Part shown: positions 18,883-27,386 of the stretch, piece after piece
Position numbering within the stretch: position 1 is the stretch's first letter
Layout of the letters: every line of letters begins with the position of its first letter
Source of the DNA: Candidatus Hydrogenedentota bacterium
Lineage (GTDB): Bacteria; Hydrogenedentota; Hydrogenedentia; Hydrogenedentales; CAITNO01
Reading direction: 5' to 3'
Length of the DNA: 47,987 nt
Assembly: GCA_022706235.1 (NCBI GenBank)
Contig: JAKJCY010000005.1
Span: forward strand, 9,922 to 57,908
Position numbers and translations under genes: made by a program
The notes under the pieces: model-generated
Databases searched by the model: none
What the model was told of the DNA's origin: nothing
What the model saw: only the letters and a program-made list of their open reading frames with translations

Positions 18883-20244
18883 TTACGTCTCCAATGCGAT
18901 TCGAAGGGCGTCTTTCAACTTCACCGCAGGTTCCGGGACGGCGCCGGTGCCGGCGGCTTCCCGGGCGCAATTTCCGGGAAGTATACAGCGCGTAAACCCG
19001 AACTTGGCGGCTTCGCGGGCGCGCAGGCGGGCCGCGCTGACCGCGCGTATTTCACCGGACAGGCCCACCTCGCCGAACAGCGCCGCATCGGGCGCTACCG
19101 GGCGGCCCAGCAGGCTTGAGGCAAGTGCCACGGCCGCGGCAAGGTCCGCCGCAGGTTCATCCAGGCGAATGCCCCCCGCCACGTTTACAAATACATCCCT
19201 GTCGGAAAAACGCAATCCGGCATGCCTTTCGATGACGGCCAGCAGCAGGGCGATCCGGTTGGGGTTAAGGCCGGTGACGGTGCGCCGGGGGCTGCCGGCA
19301 TGCGCTTCGCTGACCAGGGCCTGCACTTCCACCAGTAGCGGACGGGCGCCTTCCACGGCGGGAAACACAGCGGAACCGCTGACGCCCACGGGCCGTTCGT
19401 CCAGGAAGAGTGCGCTGGGGTTGCGCACTTCGGTCAAGCCCGTGTCGTGCATTTCGAACACGCCGATTTCGTTGGTGGAGCCGAAGCGGTTTTTAACCGC
19501 CCTGAGCACCCGCAGGGACTGGCGCCCTTCCCCCTCGAAATACAGCACTGTGTCCACAAGATGCTCGAGCAGGCGCGGCCCGGCGACCACGCCCTCCTTG
19601 GTGACATGTCCCACCAATACTATGGGCGTTTGTGTTGTCTTCGACAGGCGCATGAATTCATTGGCGCATTCCCGGACCTGGCCCACCGACCCCGGCGCTG
19701 CGGCGAGACGCGATGTATACACGGATTGAATGGAATCCACCACCGCCATCCGGTACGTTCCCCCGGCAAGGTGCGGCGTGATGGCGGACACATGGGTTTC
19801 GGTCAACATTAATAGGCGGTCATTCAGGGTCTTCAGCCGCGATGCCCGAAGCCGCGCCTGGTCGAAAGACTCCTCACCCGAAATGTACAGCACAGGTCCT
19901 TCCGAGGCGGCCACGTGGTGGGAGACCTGCAGCATCAGCGTGGACTTGCCGATACCCGGGTCCCCGCCGACCAGGGTAAGGGAACCCGGCACCAGGCCCC
20001 CGCCCATGACACGGTCGAATTCATCCATGCCCCCCGAAATGCGGCGTGGTGTTTCATGACCCGGACGGGTGATGGGGATGGGTTCACAGGTTACCGCCAG
20101 CGAATCACGCAGATGGGGACCGTCTTCCTGCAATACCTCTTCGACCAGTGTGTTCCAGGAATCGCAGTCCGCGCATTTACCCGACCATTTGGGATGCACC
20201 GCACCGCATTCTTCACAAATGAATCGTGTTTTTACCCGCATCAT
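18883..20244 (-). CDS. radA: DNA repair protein RadA/Sms
   Basis: 453 residues from ATG 20244, matching the family length. It has a C4 zinc finger (Cys 10, 13, 24, 27), a RecA-like core with Walker A (GGDPGIGKSTL), the RadA-specific KNRFG motif (KNRFGSTNEIG), and a C-terminal Lon-protease-like domain. RadA is a branch-migrating helicase in recombination and natural transformation. It is the first gene of the five-gene minus-strand run. A longer in-frame start at 20271 (MHVKGNTGR...) is possible but lacks a better ribosome site. Confidence 0.93.
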   Translation of the reverse strand: MMRVKTRFICEECGAVHPKWSGKCADCDSWNTLVEEVLQEDGPHLRDSLAVTCEPIPITRPGHETPRRISGGMDEFDRVMGGGLVPGSLTLVGGDPGIGKSTLMLQVSHHVAASEGPVLYISGEESFDQARLRASRLKTLNDRLLMLTETHVSAITPHLAGGTYRMAVVDSIQSVYTSRLAAAPGSVGQVRECANEFMRLSKTTQTPIVLVGHVTKEGVVAGPRLLEHLVDTVLYFEGEGRQSLRVLRAVKNRFGSTNEIGVFEMHDTGLTEVRNPSALFLDERPVGVSGSAVFPAVEGARPLLVEVQALVSEAHAGSPRRTVTGLNPNRIALLLAVIERHAGLRFSDRDVFVNVAGGIRLDEPAADLAAAVALASSLLGRPVAPDAALFGEVGLSGEIRAVSAARLRAREAAKFGFTRCILPGNCAREAAGTGAVPEPAVKLKDALRIALET

Positions 20245-20581
20245 GCGTCCGGTGTTTCCTTTGACGTGCATCGTTCCCGAAGAGGTATCGCGCGTGCCCC
20301 GGACAATACCGCAGCGTCTTTGCCGGTCCCGGGTCGTTCTTGCACGGATTCCCCGCTTCGGATACCATAAAGATATTCCCGGTTCGGGGCAATGCGTCAA
20401 ACCGTGCCCCGTAAATCGCCTTGCCGGGAAGAACAAACGCGCTCGTACACTGTGGCGAGGCCGATGGCGCTGTGCAAAACGGTCCCGCCTTCACAAGACA
20501 ATGCATTGCCGCAGCCGGAGCACTCGCCTTGTTTCAGATAAAAGTGTACCGTAATGGAGGTTGTTACGGCAACCTGTATAA
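20245..20581. other. Divergent intergenic region between radA and the URO-D-like gene
   Basis: No gene is visible in these 337 bases. I see a short hairpin (CGGGGCA 20385-20391 with TGCCCCG 20405-20411) in what would be the radA leader and a six-pair hairpin (AGGTTG / CAACCT, about 20554-20571) just ahead of the rightward gene. The promoters for both directions must lie here, but none matches consensus well. Confidence 0.4.
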
Positions 20582-21640
20582 ATGGAGCAGAGTAGAAAGA
20601 AGTTTCCCGTGAGTTATGAACTGGCAATGAATATCCTGAACCGGTGTCCGGCATCACGTCCGGGTCACGTGGTCTATTGTACCCACGAAGCCCTGCGCGA
20701 CCGTGTCCGGGAAACGACCGGGCTCTCTCTTGAGGATGCCTGGGAATGCGACCTGATCTGGAATACCGACGACGGCCCCGTACCCTGGTCGCAGCTGGGG
20801 CGGGTAACCGACATGGGCCACGCGGAATTCATGGCCGGCGGCGCGGACCGGCGCAACCCCGGTATCTGCCCCTTTCGTAGGCTGGAGGAGGCGCGCGCCT
20901 TTGACGCTGTGGCGGAGTATGGCCTTCCCGATGAAACTGCCCTGACCGCCTATTATGAAGCGGTCTGCCAAAACGGACAGCGCGCTTACCCCAGCCAGGT
21001 ATTTACCGGCGGGTATTACAAGACCCTGCTGTCGGGCGCCCTCGAAATTTTCGGCTGGGATATGCTGTTGCAGCTGGCGGCGGACAGGACGGCCTTCGAA
21101 GCGGTGCTGGATCCCGTCTTTCAACTCAGCCTGCATCATTACCGCTGCTGGGCGCGCACCGGCGTCAAGGCCTTTATCCTTCATGACGACATGGTGTGGA
21201 GCGGGGGGCCCTTTCTGGACCCGGATTTCTACCGAGGCGTGATTTTCCCGCGCTACACGGCGCTGGTCCGGCTGTTACACGATGCCGGCAAGAAAGTGCT
21301 CTTCGCCTCGGATGGGAACTGGGCCTCCTTCATGGAGGACGTTGCCGCAACCGGTGCCGACGGTTTTATTTTCGAGTCGGCTGTTCCCCTGGCGGCCATG
21401 GCCGACCGCTTCGGCAACTCCCATGTGCTGGTCGGCAGTGCGGTGGATTGCCGCACCCTGACCTTCGGCACCCGGGACGAAATCCGCGCGGAAATTGACC
21501 TCACTCTGAAGGTTACCCGGAAGTGCCGCGGGCTCTTCATCGCTGTGGGTAATCACATCCCTTCCAACGTCCCCCTTGAAAACGCCCTCTTCTATGCCGA
21601 ATATCTTCGCCGGCAGTGGAGGAATTCTCACGCTTTGTGA
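20582..21640 (+). CDS. Uroporphyrinogen decarboxylase-superfamily protein
   Basis: 352 residues with the alpha/beta-barrel pattern of the URO-D/MtaA-CmuA superfamily: LHDDMVWSGGPFLDPDFYRG, FPRYTALVRLLHDAGKKVLFASDGN, then ADGFIFESAVPL and the terminal VGNHIPSNVPLENALFYAE. True HemE is unlikely because its N-terminal R-x-P-W-MRQAGR motif is absent. Relatives are corrinoid methyltransferases or uncharacterised enzymes of organisms that also carry many Gfo/Idh proteins. ATG 20582 has no clear ribosome site; GTG 20609 is an alternative. Confidence 0.75.
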   Translation: MEQSRKKFPVSYELAMNILNRCPASRPGHVVYCTHEALRDRVRETTGLSLEDAWECDLIWNTDDGPVPWSQLGRVTDMGHAEFMAGGADRRNPGICPFRRLEEARAFDAVAEYGLPDETALTAYYEAVCQNGQRAYPSQVFTGGYYKTLLSGALEIFGWDMLLQLAADRTAFEAVLDPVFQLSLHHYRCWARTGVKAFILHDDMVWSGGPFLDPDFYRGVIFPRYTALVRLLHDAGKKVLFASDGNWASFMEDVAATGADGFIFESAVPLAAMADRFGNSHVLVGSAVDCRTLTFGTRDEIRAEIDLTLKVTRKCRGLFIAVGNHIPSNVPLENALFYAEYLRRQWRNSHAL

Positions 21641-21656
21641 AGTGCTAACATTGCAG

Positions 21657-21684
21657 TTGACAAAATGCGATTTTGGTGTATAAT
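21657..21684 (+). promoter_or_regulatory. Consensus sigma-70 promoter of the LVIVD protein gene
   Basis: TTGACA (21657-21662) and TATAAT (21679-21684) are both perfect matches, 16 bases apart. Transcription should begin near 21691, giving a leader of about 40 bases before the ATG at 21732. This also rules out the upstream in-frame start at 21699. Confidence 0.75.
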
Positions 21685-21731
21685 GTAGATGTAGTTAATT
21701 GTGTTTCATTAACCATATGAGGGCCATCGTC

Positions 21732-24626
21732 ATGAACATTATACAACTTAATGTAAAAGTGCTTGTCCTTATCTGTACACTTGTATCCATTATAGGTGGT
21801 TACTGTGCTGCCGCTGCCTATTCCCCGATTGTGGGCATGGAGCCGATGCTGAGGGGTACTGGCGAACAGGTCAAGCAGCCTGCACCCGAGCCGGCAAGCA
21901 TCGTTACCCCCAAAGCGCCCCCCACCTTGCTCAACAATTTGACTGTGGTGGCGAGACGTCCTTATTTTTGCACCTCGGTCGCAGTGTCAGGCAATCTGGC
22001 GGTTATCGATGCGATTTCTTTTGAGGGTTCAATTCCCAAGCAAGGACTTGTATTTTTAGACATCTCGGATCCGGCGAATCCAACGGAGTTGTCCGTCTTT
22101 CCGTTAACCACGTGGTGGGGGCCGGATATACTTATTGCCGGCGATTTTCTTTTTGTGGACAACCGCGGAACCCTGACCATCCTTGATATATCAGACCCTG
22201 CTACGCCGGTGTTGTACGGTACCTTTACCATGACAGGCAGTACTGCGTTTTGGGGTATGGGAATAAAAGGTACCTATCTGTACACGACAGGTTATTTTAA
22301 AACAGCGGAGGGGGTGCCCCTTGGCAATCAATTTCTGACCATTGATGTCAGTGATCCTGCGAATCCAGCGTTGGCCGGTTCGTGGACCTATCCCTATGGC
22401 GGCGACTCGACCCACCAGGACATGGTTTTTAACGGAAATTTCGGGTACAGTAACTTCGGTTTTGAGTTGGCGGTGTTTGACTTTACCGATCCGGTCCATC
22501 CTGCGCTGTCCAACCACTATTACAACGGGTACATCTATCAAATAGACATCAGCGGCGATCTGCTTTGTGTGGGCACGGACCGCGGCGTTGAAGTGCTGAG
22601 CCTTGCCGACCCGGGTGCTCCCGCCCTCCTGGGGTATGATTTCTTTCCCTTCCTACGGGATGGAAAAGGGGCGTCGCCGGCGATTGACGGTGACAAACTT
22701 TACCTCGGGTGGCATGAGCGATCCTTTCTGGGTATTAGTGTCGCAGGCTTGATGGTGTACAGTATTACAGACCCGGCCAGTCCCCAATTACTCGCGCACT
22801 ATGAAAAGCAGGACTCAAAAGTTTTCGACGTGGAAGTCGCCAACGGCTATGCCTTTTTAGCCGGAGATACGTTTCTCGTGCTGCAATACACCCCGGGGAC
22901 GGGTGAAGGCGAGGGAGAATCACTGGAAGAAGGGGAAGTGGAAGGCGAAGGCGAAGGAGAGGTAGACTATTTTATAAAACCGTCCATGCTTGGAGAGGCC
23001 ATTTGCCGGGCTTTTTATGCCGCGCTGGGAATGGAGCCGGGTTCCTCCATATCCCGGAGCGATCTCGAGACCATAACACAAATTGACCCGCTTGCAGACG
23101 AGCCCACGTTGCAGACGATTTCGGCGGTGAGATACTGCGTGAATTTGGAAGTGTTGGATGCCACCGACCAGAAGGTGGATGATCTCAGCTACCTGGCGAG
23201 ATTGCCCAAACTGAGAGAGGTCTACCTGGCAAATAACCGGGTCAAAACACTTCGCGGCCTGGTTGATAATCCCGCGTTTGGACCGGGGTGCATTCTCGAT
23301 ATCCGTAATAACCCGTTGACGAATGAGTCCTTATGCGAGTTCGTGCCGGCGCTGCGGCATCGGGGCGTTACTGTAATGTGCGACAAACTCTGCGGTCAGG
23401 GCATCGAGGCATGGCCGCCCAACCAGCGTTTCGAGGTGCTGGGCCGTTACTATGCGGACGTGAACATCCAACATGTGGTCGTTCAGGATACGATTGCTTA
23501 CATGGGGGGGTATTCACCGGATTTGCTCAAACAGGGCGGTGGTGGCATGTGTAGCCTTGATATTGTTGATGTGAGCGATCCGGCTCATCTGGTTACACTG
23601 TCGAGTTCGGTTGTTCCGCAAGTGAATGATCTCTGCATTGCCGGGGAGTATCTCTACATCGCCCGAACCGGTGGTTTTGATACGGTTAATATTTCCGATC
23701 CGTACCATCCCCAGTTCGTACACCATCCTCTGCCGCTCCGGGCCGGACTTCACACCACGGATTTGACCACAGCAGGAGATACCCTGTGGGTTACCTCGTC
23801 AGACAGTCTCTTTTCCGTGGATATTACCGATCCGCCGCAGGCGCGATACCTGGGACCATGGGCATTCGTTTCCCCCAGCACCGCGAAATGGAACAACTAT
23901 CTCTATGCCTTGAGCGTATCAAATCTTAGTATTTTGGACACCGCTATTCTCGAATACCCTGTTTTTCTGGGTTCGGCCGCCTATGGCACCCTAAAAGGGC
24001 TCGGAGGTAATCAGGATATGGCTCTATATGGCGATTATGCCATCACCCTGCGCGGGAGTACTGTTTTTATGGGAGGCGGCGCTTTTGAAATCTTTGATGT
24101 CAGTGATCCGACGGCCCCCCTGTTTATTGACGGATGGGAAATCCCTGGGGATCCCACTTCTATGACACTCTTGGGAGATATCATATTCCTGGCCAATGAC
24201 ATTGCAGGGGTTAATGCCGTGGACATCTCGAATTTTCAAGAATGGACGTGGAGAGGAACCTATTACGGGGAACCTATGCCTGAGCACGTTAGGGGTACCC
24301 AAGCCGTTGAAGTGGCCGCTGTGCCGGGAGGTACCTGTTATATCGCTGAGCATAATTTCATGACCATAGTCCAGCACTTATGGCCGGAGAATCCGGACGA
24401 AGGCGAGGGCGAAGGAACGCTGCCGGTTCCGCACCCCGCGGATAGCAATAAAGACTTTCGTATCGAATTAAGCGAGGCAATAAACTATCTGTCGGGCTGG
24501 CAGCAGGGCGCCAATCCCATGGCCTATGCTATCCGCGCGGCCTATATCTGGCAGAAAGGCGAACTGTACCGTTATGATGCGGAACAGGCGCCGCCGATGT
24601 GCTGGGTATTGGCGCCCCCGGTATAA
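21732..24626 (+). CDS. Secreted LVIVD-propeller/leucine-rich-repeat protein with dockerin-like C-terminal domain
   Basis: 964 residues from ATG 21732 (GAGGG eight bases upstream). Residues 1-35 are a signal peptide. Blades with the LVIVD signature (LDISDPANP, LDISDPATP, IDVSDPANP, FDFTDPVHP) form a first propeller (about 60-385). An EGEGE linker (about 391-412) and a leucine-rich-repeat segment (about 414-557, LPKLREVYLANNRVKTL) follow, then a second set of LVIVD blades (about 570-883), a short EGEGEG linker, and a C-terminal domain (about 900-963). That domain contains D-S-N-K-D...S-E, GWQQG and AAYIWQKGE, about two-thirds identical to the end of the protein at 2-3811. A surface-exposed binding protein is likely. 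Confidence 0.88.
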   Translation: MNIIQLNVKVLVLICTLVSIIGGYCAAAAYSPIVGMEPMLRGTGEQVKQPAPEPASIVTPKAPPTLLNNLTVVARRPYFCTSVAVSGNLAVIDAISFEGSIPKQGLVFLDISDPANPTELSVFPLTTWWGPDILIAGDFLFVDNRGTLTILDISDPATPVLYGTFTMTGSTAFWGMGIKGTYLYTTGYFKTAEGVPLGNQFLTIDVSDPANPALAGSWTYPYGGDSTHQDMVFNGNFGYSNFGFELAVFDFTDPVHPALSNHYYNGYIYQIDISGDLLCVGTDRGVEVLSLADPGAPALLGYDFFPFLRDGKGASPAIDGDKLYLGWHERSFLGISVAGLMVYSITDPASPQLLAHYEKQDSKVFDVEVANGYAFLAGDTFLVLQYTPGTGEGEGESLEEGEVEGEGEGEVDYFIKPSMLGEAICRAFYAALGMEPGSSISRSDLETITQIDPLADEPTLQTISAVRYCVNLEVLDATDQKVDDLSYLARLPKLREVYLANNRVKTLRGLVDNPAFGPGCILDIRNNPLTNESLCEFVPALRHRGVTVMCDKLCGQGIEAWPPNQRFEVLGRYYADVNIQHVVVQDTIAYMGGYSPDLLKQGGGGMCSLDIVDVSDPAHLVTLSSSVVPQVNDLCIAGEYLYIARTGGFDTVNISDPYHPQFVHHPLPLRAGLHTTDLTTAGDTLWVTSSDSLFSVDITDPPQARYLGPWAFVSPSTAKWNNYLYALSVSNLSILDTAILEYPVFLGSAAYGTLKGLGGNQDMALYGDYAITLRGSTVFMGGGAFEIFDVSDPTAPLFIDGWEIPGDPTSMTLLGDIIFLANDIAGVNAVDISNFQEWTWRGTYYGEPMPEHVRGTQAVEVAAVPGGTCYIAEHNFMTIVQHLWPENPDEGEGEGTLPVPHPADSNKDFRIELSEAINYLSGWQQGANPMAYAIRAAYIWQKGELYRYDAEQAPPMCWVLAPPV

Positions 24627-24655
24627 GGCGAAGGCTGATTGCCTCAGCCCGGAAT

Positions 24656-25438
24656 TCACCCGGATGCATCCGGGATGCGGTACTGGTTCTCTTCGAGGCG
24701 TTTTTGGGCGAAGGCGTGGTATTCGGGGACGATTTCGTAGCCGATATAGCGCCGCTGCAATTCGCGGCTGACCACGAGCACCTGGCCTGAACCGGCGAAG
24801 GGGTCGAGCACGATATCGCCCGGTTCACTGGTGTAGGCCAGGATTTTCCGGATAAGTTCGGCGGGCAGTTTGGTGGGGGTTTTGATATCGCCGTGCCAGT
24901 ATTCCCGGGGGATATCCCACACATCCTCCAGGTCCCGGTACCGTTTGCTGCGGCCCGTGTCTGTTTTCGCCTCCGGGCCGTAGCGGGCGTTATTGAAAAA
25001 CTTGCGTTTCCGATCATCTTTACACAGGTAGAGACAATGGTAATGGGAGGTGACGAAACGGCGTTTGCACACGACACCGAACTGGTATTTCCAGATAAGA
25101 TGGTTCACGGTGAGGAAGCCCAGTTCATCAGCGGCCAACAGCAGGTCCTTGAGATTGTTCCATCCGGAAAAGACGAACAGGGCGCCGGAGTCCTTCAACA
25201 GGCGGTGGGCCCCACCCATCCATTGCAGAGTAAAGGCGCGGTAGTTGGCGACGCTGATTTCCGTGTACCCGTCCAGCACACGCCCCGGCGTGCGGTTATA
25301 GTTGCCGCGCTTCGGTTTGAAGTCGATGGCAAAAGGCGGGTCGGTAATAACAAGGTCAATGCTGGATTCAGGCAAGGAGCGCATGCCTTTGACGCAGTCC
25401 AGATTGTGGATACGGTCCAGTGCGTTTTCAAGTTGCAT
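24656..25438 (-). CDS. Orphan DNA methyltransferase (beta-class, amino group)
   Basis: 260 residues from ATG 25438, chosen because AGGA lies seven bases upstream; ATG 25453 is an in-frame alternative. The catalytic motif IV, DPPF (33-36), comes first and the SAM-binding motif I, DPFAGSGQV (212-220), comes near the C-terminus. This circular order is typical of beta-class N4-cytosine or N6-adenine methyltransferases. The target base and recognition site cannot be read from it. No restriction endonuclease, specificity subunit or mismatch-repair gene is adjacent, so it may be solitary. Its upstream side borders the fold-back repeat cluster. Confidence 0.88.
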   Translation of the reverse strand: MQLENALDRIHNLDCVKGMRSLPESSIDLVITDPPFAIDFKPKRGNYNRTPGRVLDGYTEISVANYRAFTLQWMGGAHRLLKDSGALFVFSGWNNLKDLLLAADELGFLTVNHLIWKYQFGVVCKRRFVTSHYHCLYLCKDDRKRKFFNNARYGPEAKTDTGRSKRYRDLEDVWDIPREYWHGDIKTPTKLPAELIRKILAYTSEPGDIVLDPFAGSGQVLVVSRELQRRYIGYEIVPEYHAFAQKRLEENQYRIPDASG

Positions 25439-25487
25439 GTGGTTGTCCTGCATCGGTCAGCATTCCGGATGGTGATAATATACGCCC

Positions 25488-25694
25488 GCAAAGGAGGGAC
25501 AGCCATTCATGAGCCCTGTGGCTCTCCCGTAAACGATGAAATTTTGCTGAAGTAGGGACAGACCCGTCTTGCTTCGCTCGCTTGCGTCAGTCCCGACTTC
25601 AGCAAAATTTCAGAGCAGACACCCCAAAAACAGAGATGCTGTTAACAACGATAATGCCTTGGGCTTGTTTTTGGGGAGTCAGTCCCTCCTTTGC
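25488..25694. repeat. Fold-back element interrupted by a second fold-back element
   Basis: Left arm part 1 is GCAAAGGAGGGACAG (25488-25502) and part 2 is CAGACACCCCAAAAAC (25614-25629). Joined with one CAG removed, they form a 28-base arm that pairs at 26 of 28 positions with 25667-25694. Between them lies an insert of about 111 bp whose own near-perfect 27-bp arms (25537-25563, 25586-25612; AAATTTTGCTGAAG...GGGACAGAC) form another hairpin. The repeated CAG at the junctions could be a 3-bp target duplication. Confidence 0.75.
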
Positions 25695-25732
25695 TTTGTC
25701 TTACACTGTGATTCTGGATTGATAAATGTCTT

Positions 25733-25981
25733 AAGTTCAGACTTCCTGAACTCGTCGGAATATACAATGGCACTTTTTGTGAAAACACATAGACTGAGTA
25801 AAGAAGGGACTGACTGCCAAATAGCCCCTGAGTACAGCGTATAATCCTGTTTTTCATGCTTGCTATTTGGTAGTCTGTCCCTTCTTTACCTTCTTTACGG
25901 TCTTTTGCGTCAAACTTTTGTGCAATACTGTTTTCCGGAAAACCACGTAAAAACTCTGTCGAGGTCAGGAAGTCTGAAGTT
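25733..25981. repeat. Fold-back (MITE/REP-like) element, copy 2
   Basis: The outer arms 25733-25756 and 25958-25981 match at 21 of 24 (AAGTTCAGACTTCC...). The inner arms 25798-25825 and 25862-25889 match at 26 of 28 (GTAAAGAAGGGACTGAC...AAATAGC). Length and sequence parallel the element at 3916-4162, including CTCGTCGG...CAATGG...GGCACTTTTT in the left half, but the diagnostic mispair shows it is in the opposite orientation. Confidence 0.75.
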
Positions 25982-25982
25982 A

Positions 25983-26145
25983 GTTGGACTAAACGGCTTC
26001 GCCGTGGATATTCTTTCCTGTGTCCGCAAAAAGGGGACAGACAACCAAATAGTAGCAAGAACTGGCAGCCTCTATGCAGCAATCTTATGCTATTTGGCAG
26101 TCAGTCCCCTTTTTGCTCAGTCTTCTTACTTGCGTTTAGTCCAAC
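25983..26145. repeat. Fold-back element, third inner-core copy
   Basis: The outer arms GTTGGACTAAACG (25983-25995) and CGTTTAGTCCAAC (26133-26145) are a perfect 13-bp pair unlike those of copies 1 and 2. The inner arms 26026-26052 and 26090-26116 (GCAAAAAGGGGACAGAC / GTCAGTCCCCTTTTTGC) match at 24 of 27 and belong to the same core family. It abuts copy 2 with one base between them. Confidence 0.7.
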
Positions 26146-26149
26146 AAAG

Positions 26150-26177
26150 TTTTTCAGTTGGCAGGGCAACTGAAAAA
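26150..26177. terminator. Hairpin downstream of the WbsX-like gene, possible terminator
   Basis: Perfect 11-bp arms (TTTTTCAGTTG 26150-26160, CAACTGAAAAA 26167-26177) with a six-base loop, 33 bases after the stop of the minus-strand gene at 26211. On that strand the uridine run falls within the stem, so it is only a plausible terminator; it may belong to the repeat cluster. Confidence 0.4.
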
Positions 26178-26210
26178 TCTTATTCGTTCCATTCGGAGTC
26201 CGTGAAATGC

Positions 26211-27338
26211 TTATTCGCCAAACACCGCGCGTACCGCTTCCAGGTAACGCATGCCGTTCAGGGTATCCGGTTCCAGGTAGCTGCCTTCGGTCCATTCATT
26301 CCAGCAGTTGATCGTCAGGGTATTTTGACATTCGGGATGGGTTTCCATGAACTCCCGGACTTGTTGTAACGCTTTCTGGAACGCTTCGGGGGTATTTTCA
26401 CTCATGGTGGCCATAAAGGGATAGCCGCGGTTGTCGAAGAGGTCGTCCTGATGGCACCGGGGCGAAGCGTCCCAGCCCATGGTTACGTTGGGGAAATAGG
26501 GCACGCCGAAACGGTTGACATTACGGTGCCACACTTTTACCGCGTCTTCGCGCACATCCTGGTAGCGCGTCTGGGGGAAGAAGGGCAGCGGCACATCATG
26601 AATCCAGACATAGGAGGTGACGCTGTCGAAACCGATGGCACTGATGAGGGCCTCCGGTTCGCTTACCGCGGTTTCTCCGGGCAGCAGTTGTACGCCCCAG
26701 GATACGGCATTCAGGTGAATGCCCGGCAATCCGGCCGCGCGCGCCTTTTCTCGAAACCGAGCAACCGCCTCGGCCGTGGCCTGCACCCCGCCGAAACTTT
26801 TGATCAGGGTGTGCAGTTCGTAGACGCTGAAATAGGGGCATCCGTCAATGCGCCAATAGGAGGGGTGGGGAAAATAGTTCTTGATGAGAATATCGGTAAT
26901 GGTCTCGAAAGTGGCGGAGGTGACCGTGCCGGGGTACAACAGTTCCGGCTTGCGATTCAACCGCGCCGGGTGGATGTCAATCCAGTTGTGGTTGGCCCAC
27001 ATGAGGCCGAATTTCAACCGGTCCGCATTGGGCGCTTTCATGAATCCCTGCTCAACACCCCGTTCGAGGAAGGGGCCGTCATTGAAATAGTACCAGTCGA
27101 AAATAAACGCGTCTATGCCATGGTCGGCGGCGGCGTCGATTTTTTGCGCCATCTGGACCGGGTCCGACTCGTCCGTGTAGCCCCACAGCGGCACCTTGGG
27201 CTGTTCATGGCCATAAAACCGCGGCCGGTTTTGCTTGACCAGTTCCCACTCGGTCCATCCCGGGCCGAACTTCGCCTCGTTGCGGCGGTCGGGGTGATAG
27301 TTGGGAAAGTAATAGGATGCGACGGTAAATGCGGCCAT
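26211..27338 (-). CDS. WbsX/GH99-like protein (glycosyltransferase WbsX family)
   Basis: 375 residues. It opens with TVASYYFPNYHPDRRN and GPGWTEWELVK, continues with PLWGYTDESDP, HGIDAFIFDWYYFNDGP and MWANHNW, and ends with NCWNEWTEGSYLEPD. These are the signatures of the WbsX/GH99-like TIM-barrel family found in O-antigen clusters and in Planctomycetes-like genomes. Activity may be endo-mannosidase-like hydrolysis or glycan modification and is not established for most members. There is no signal peptide. It lies 48 bases after the DEAD-box helicase gene; the two could be co-transcribed though functionally unrelated. Confidence 0.82.
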   Translation of the reverse strand: MAAFTVASYYFPNYHPDRRNEAKFGPGWTEWELVKQNRPRFYGHEQPKVPLWGYTDESDPVQMAQKIDAAADHGIDAFIFDWYYFNDGPFLERGVEQGFMKAPNADRLKFGLMWANHNWIDIHPARLNRKPELLYPGTVTSATFETITDILIKNYFPHPSYWRIDGCPYFSVYELHTLIKSFGGVQATAEAVARFREKARAAGLPGIHLNAVSWGVQLLPGETAVSEPEALISAIGFDSVTSYVWIHDVPLPFFPQTRYQDVREDAVKVWHRNVNRFGVPYFPNVTMGWDASPRCHQDDLFDNRGYPFMATMSENTPEAFQKALQQVREFMETHPECQNTLTINCWNEWTEGSYLEPDTLNGMRYLEAVRAVFGE

Positions 27339-27386
27339 GATGGCTTTCCTTCTGGCCCGGCGTGCTTCCGGCGGGCGGGCGCCTGC

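Noticed and set aside
20385..20411. Terminator between radA and the URO-D-like gene
   Set aside because: Only a seven-pair stem without a T-run, in a divergent region where terminators are not expected.
25488..26177. CRISPR array
   Set aside because: The repeats are inverted, not direct, irregularly spaced and of unequal length; no cas gene is nearby.
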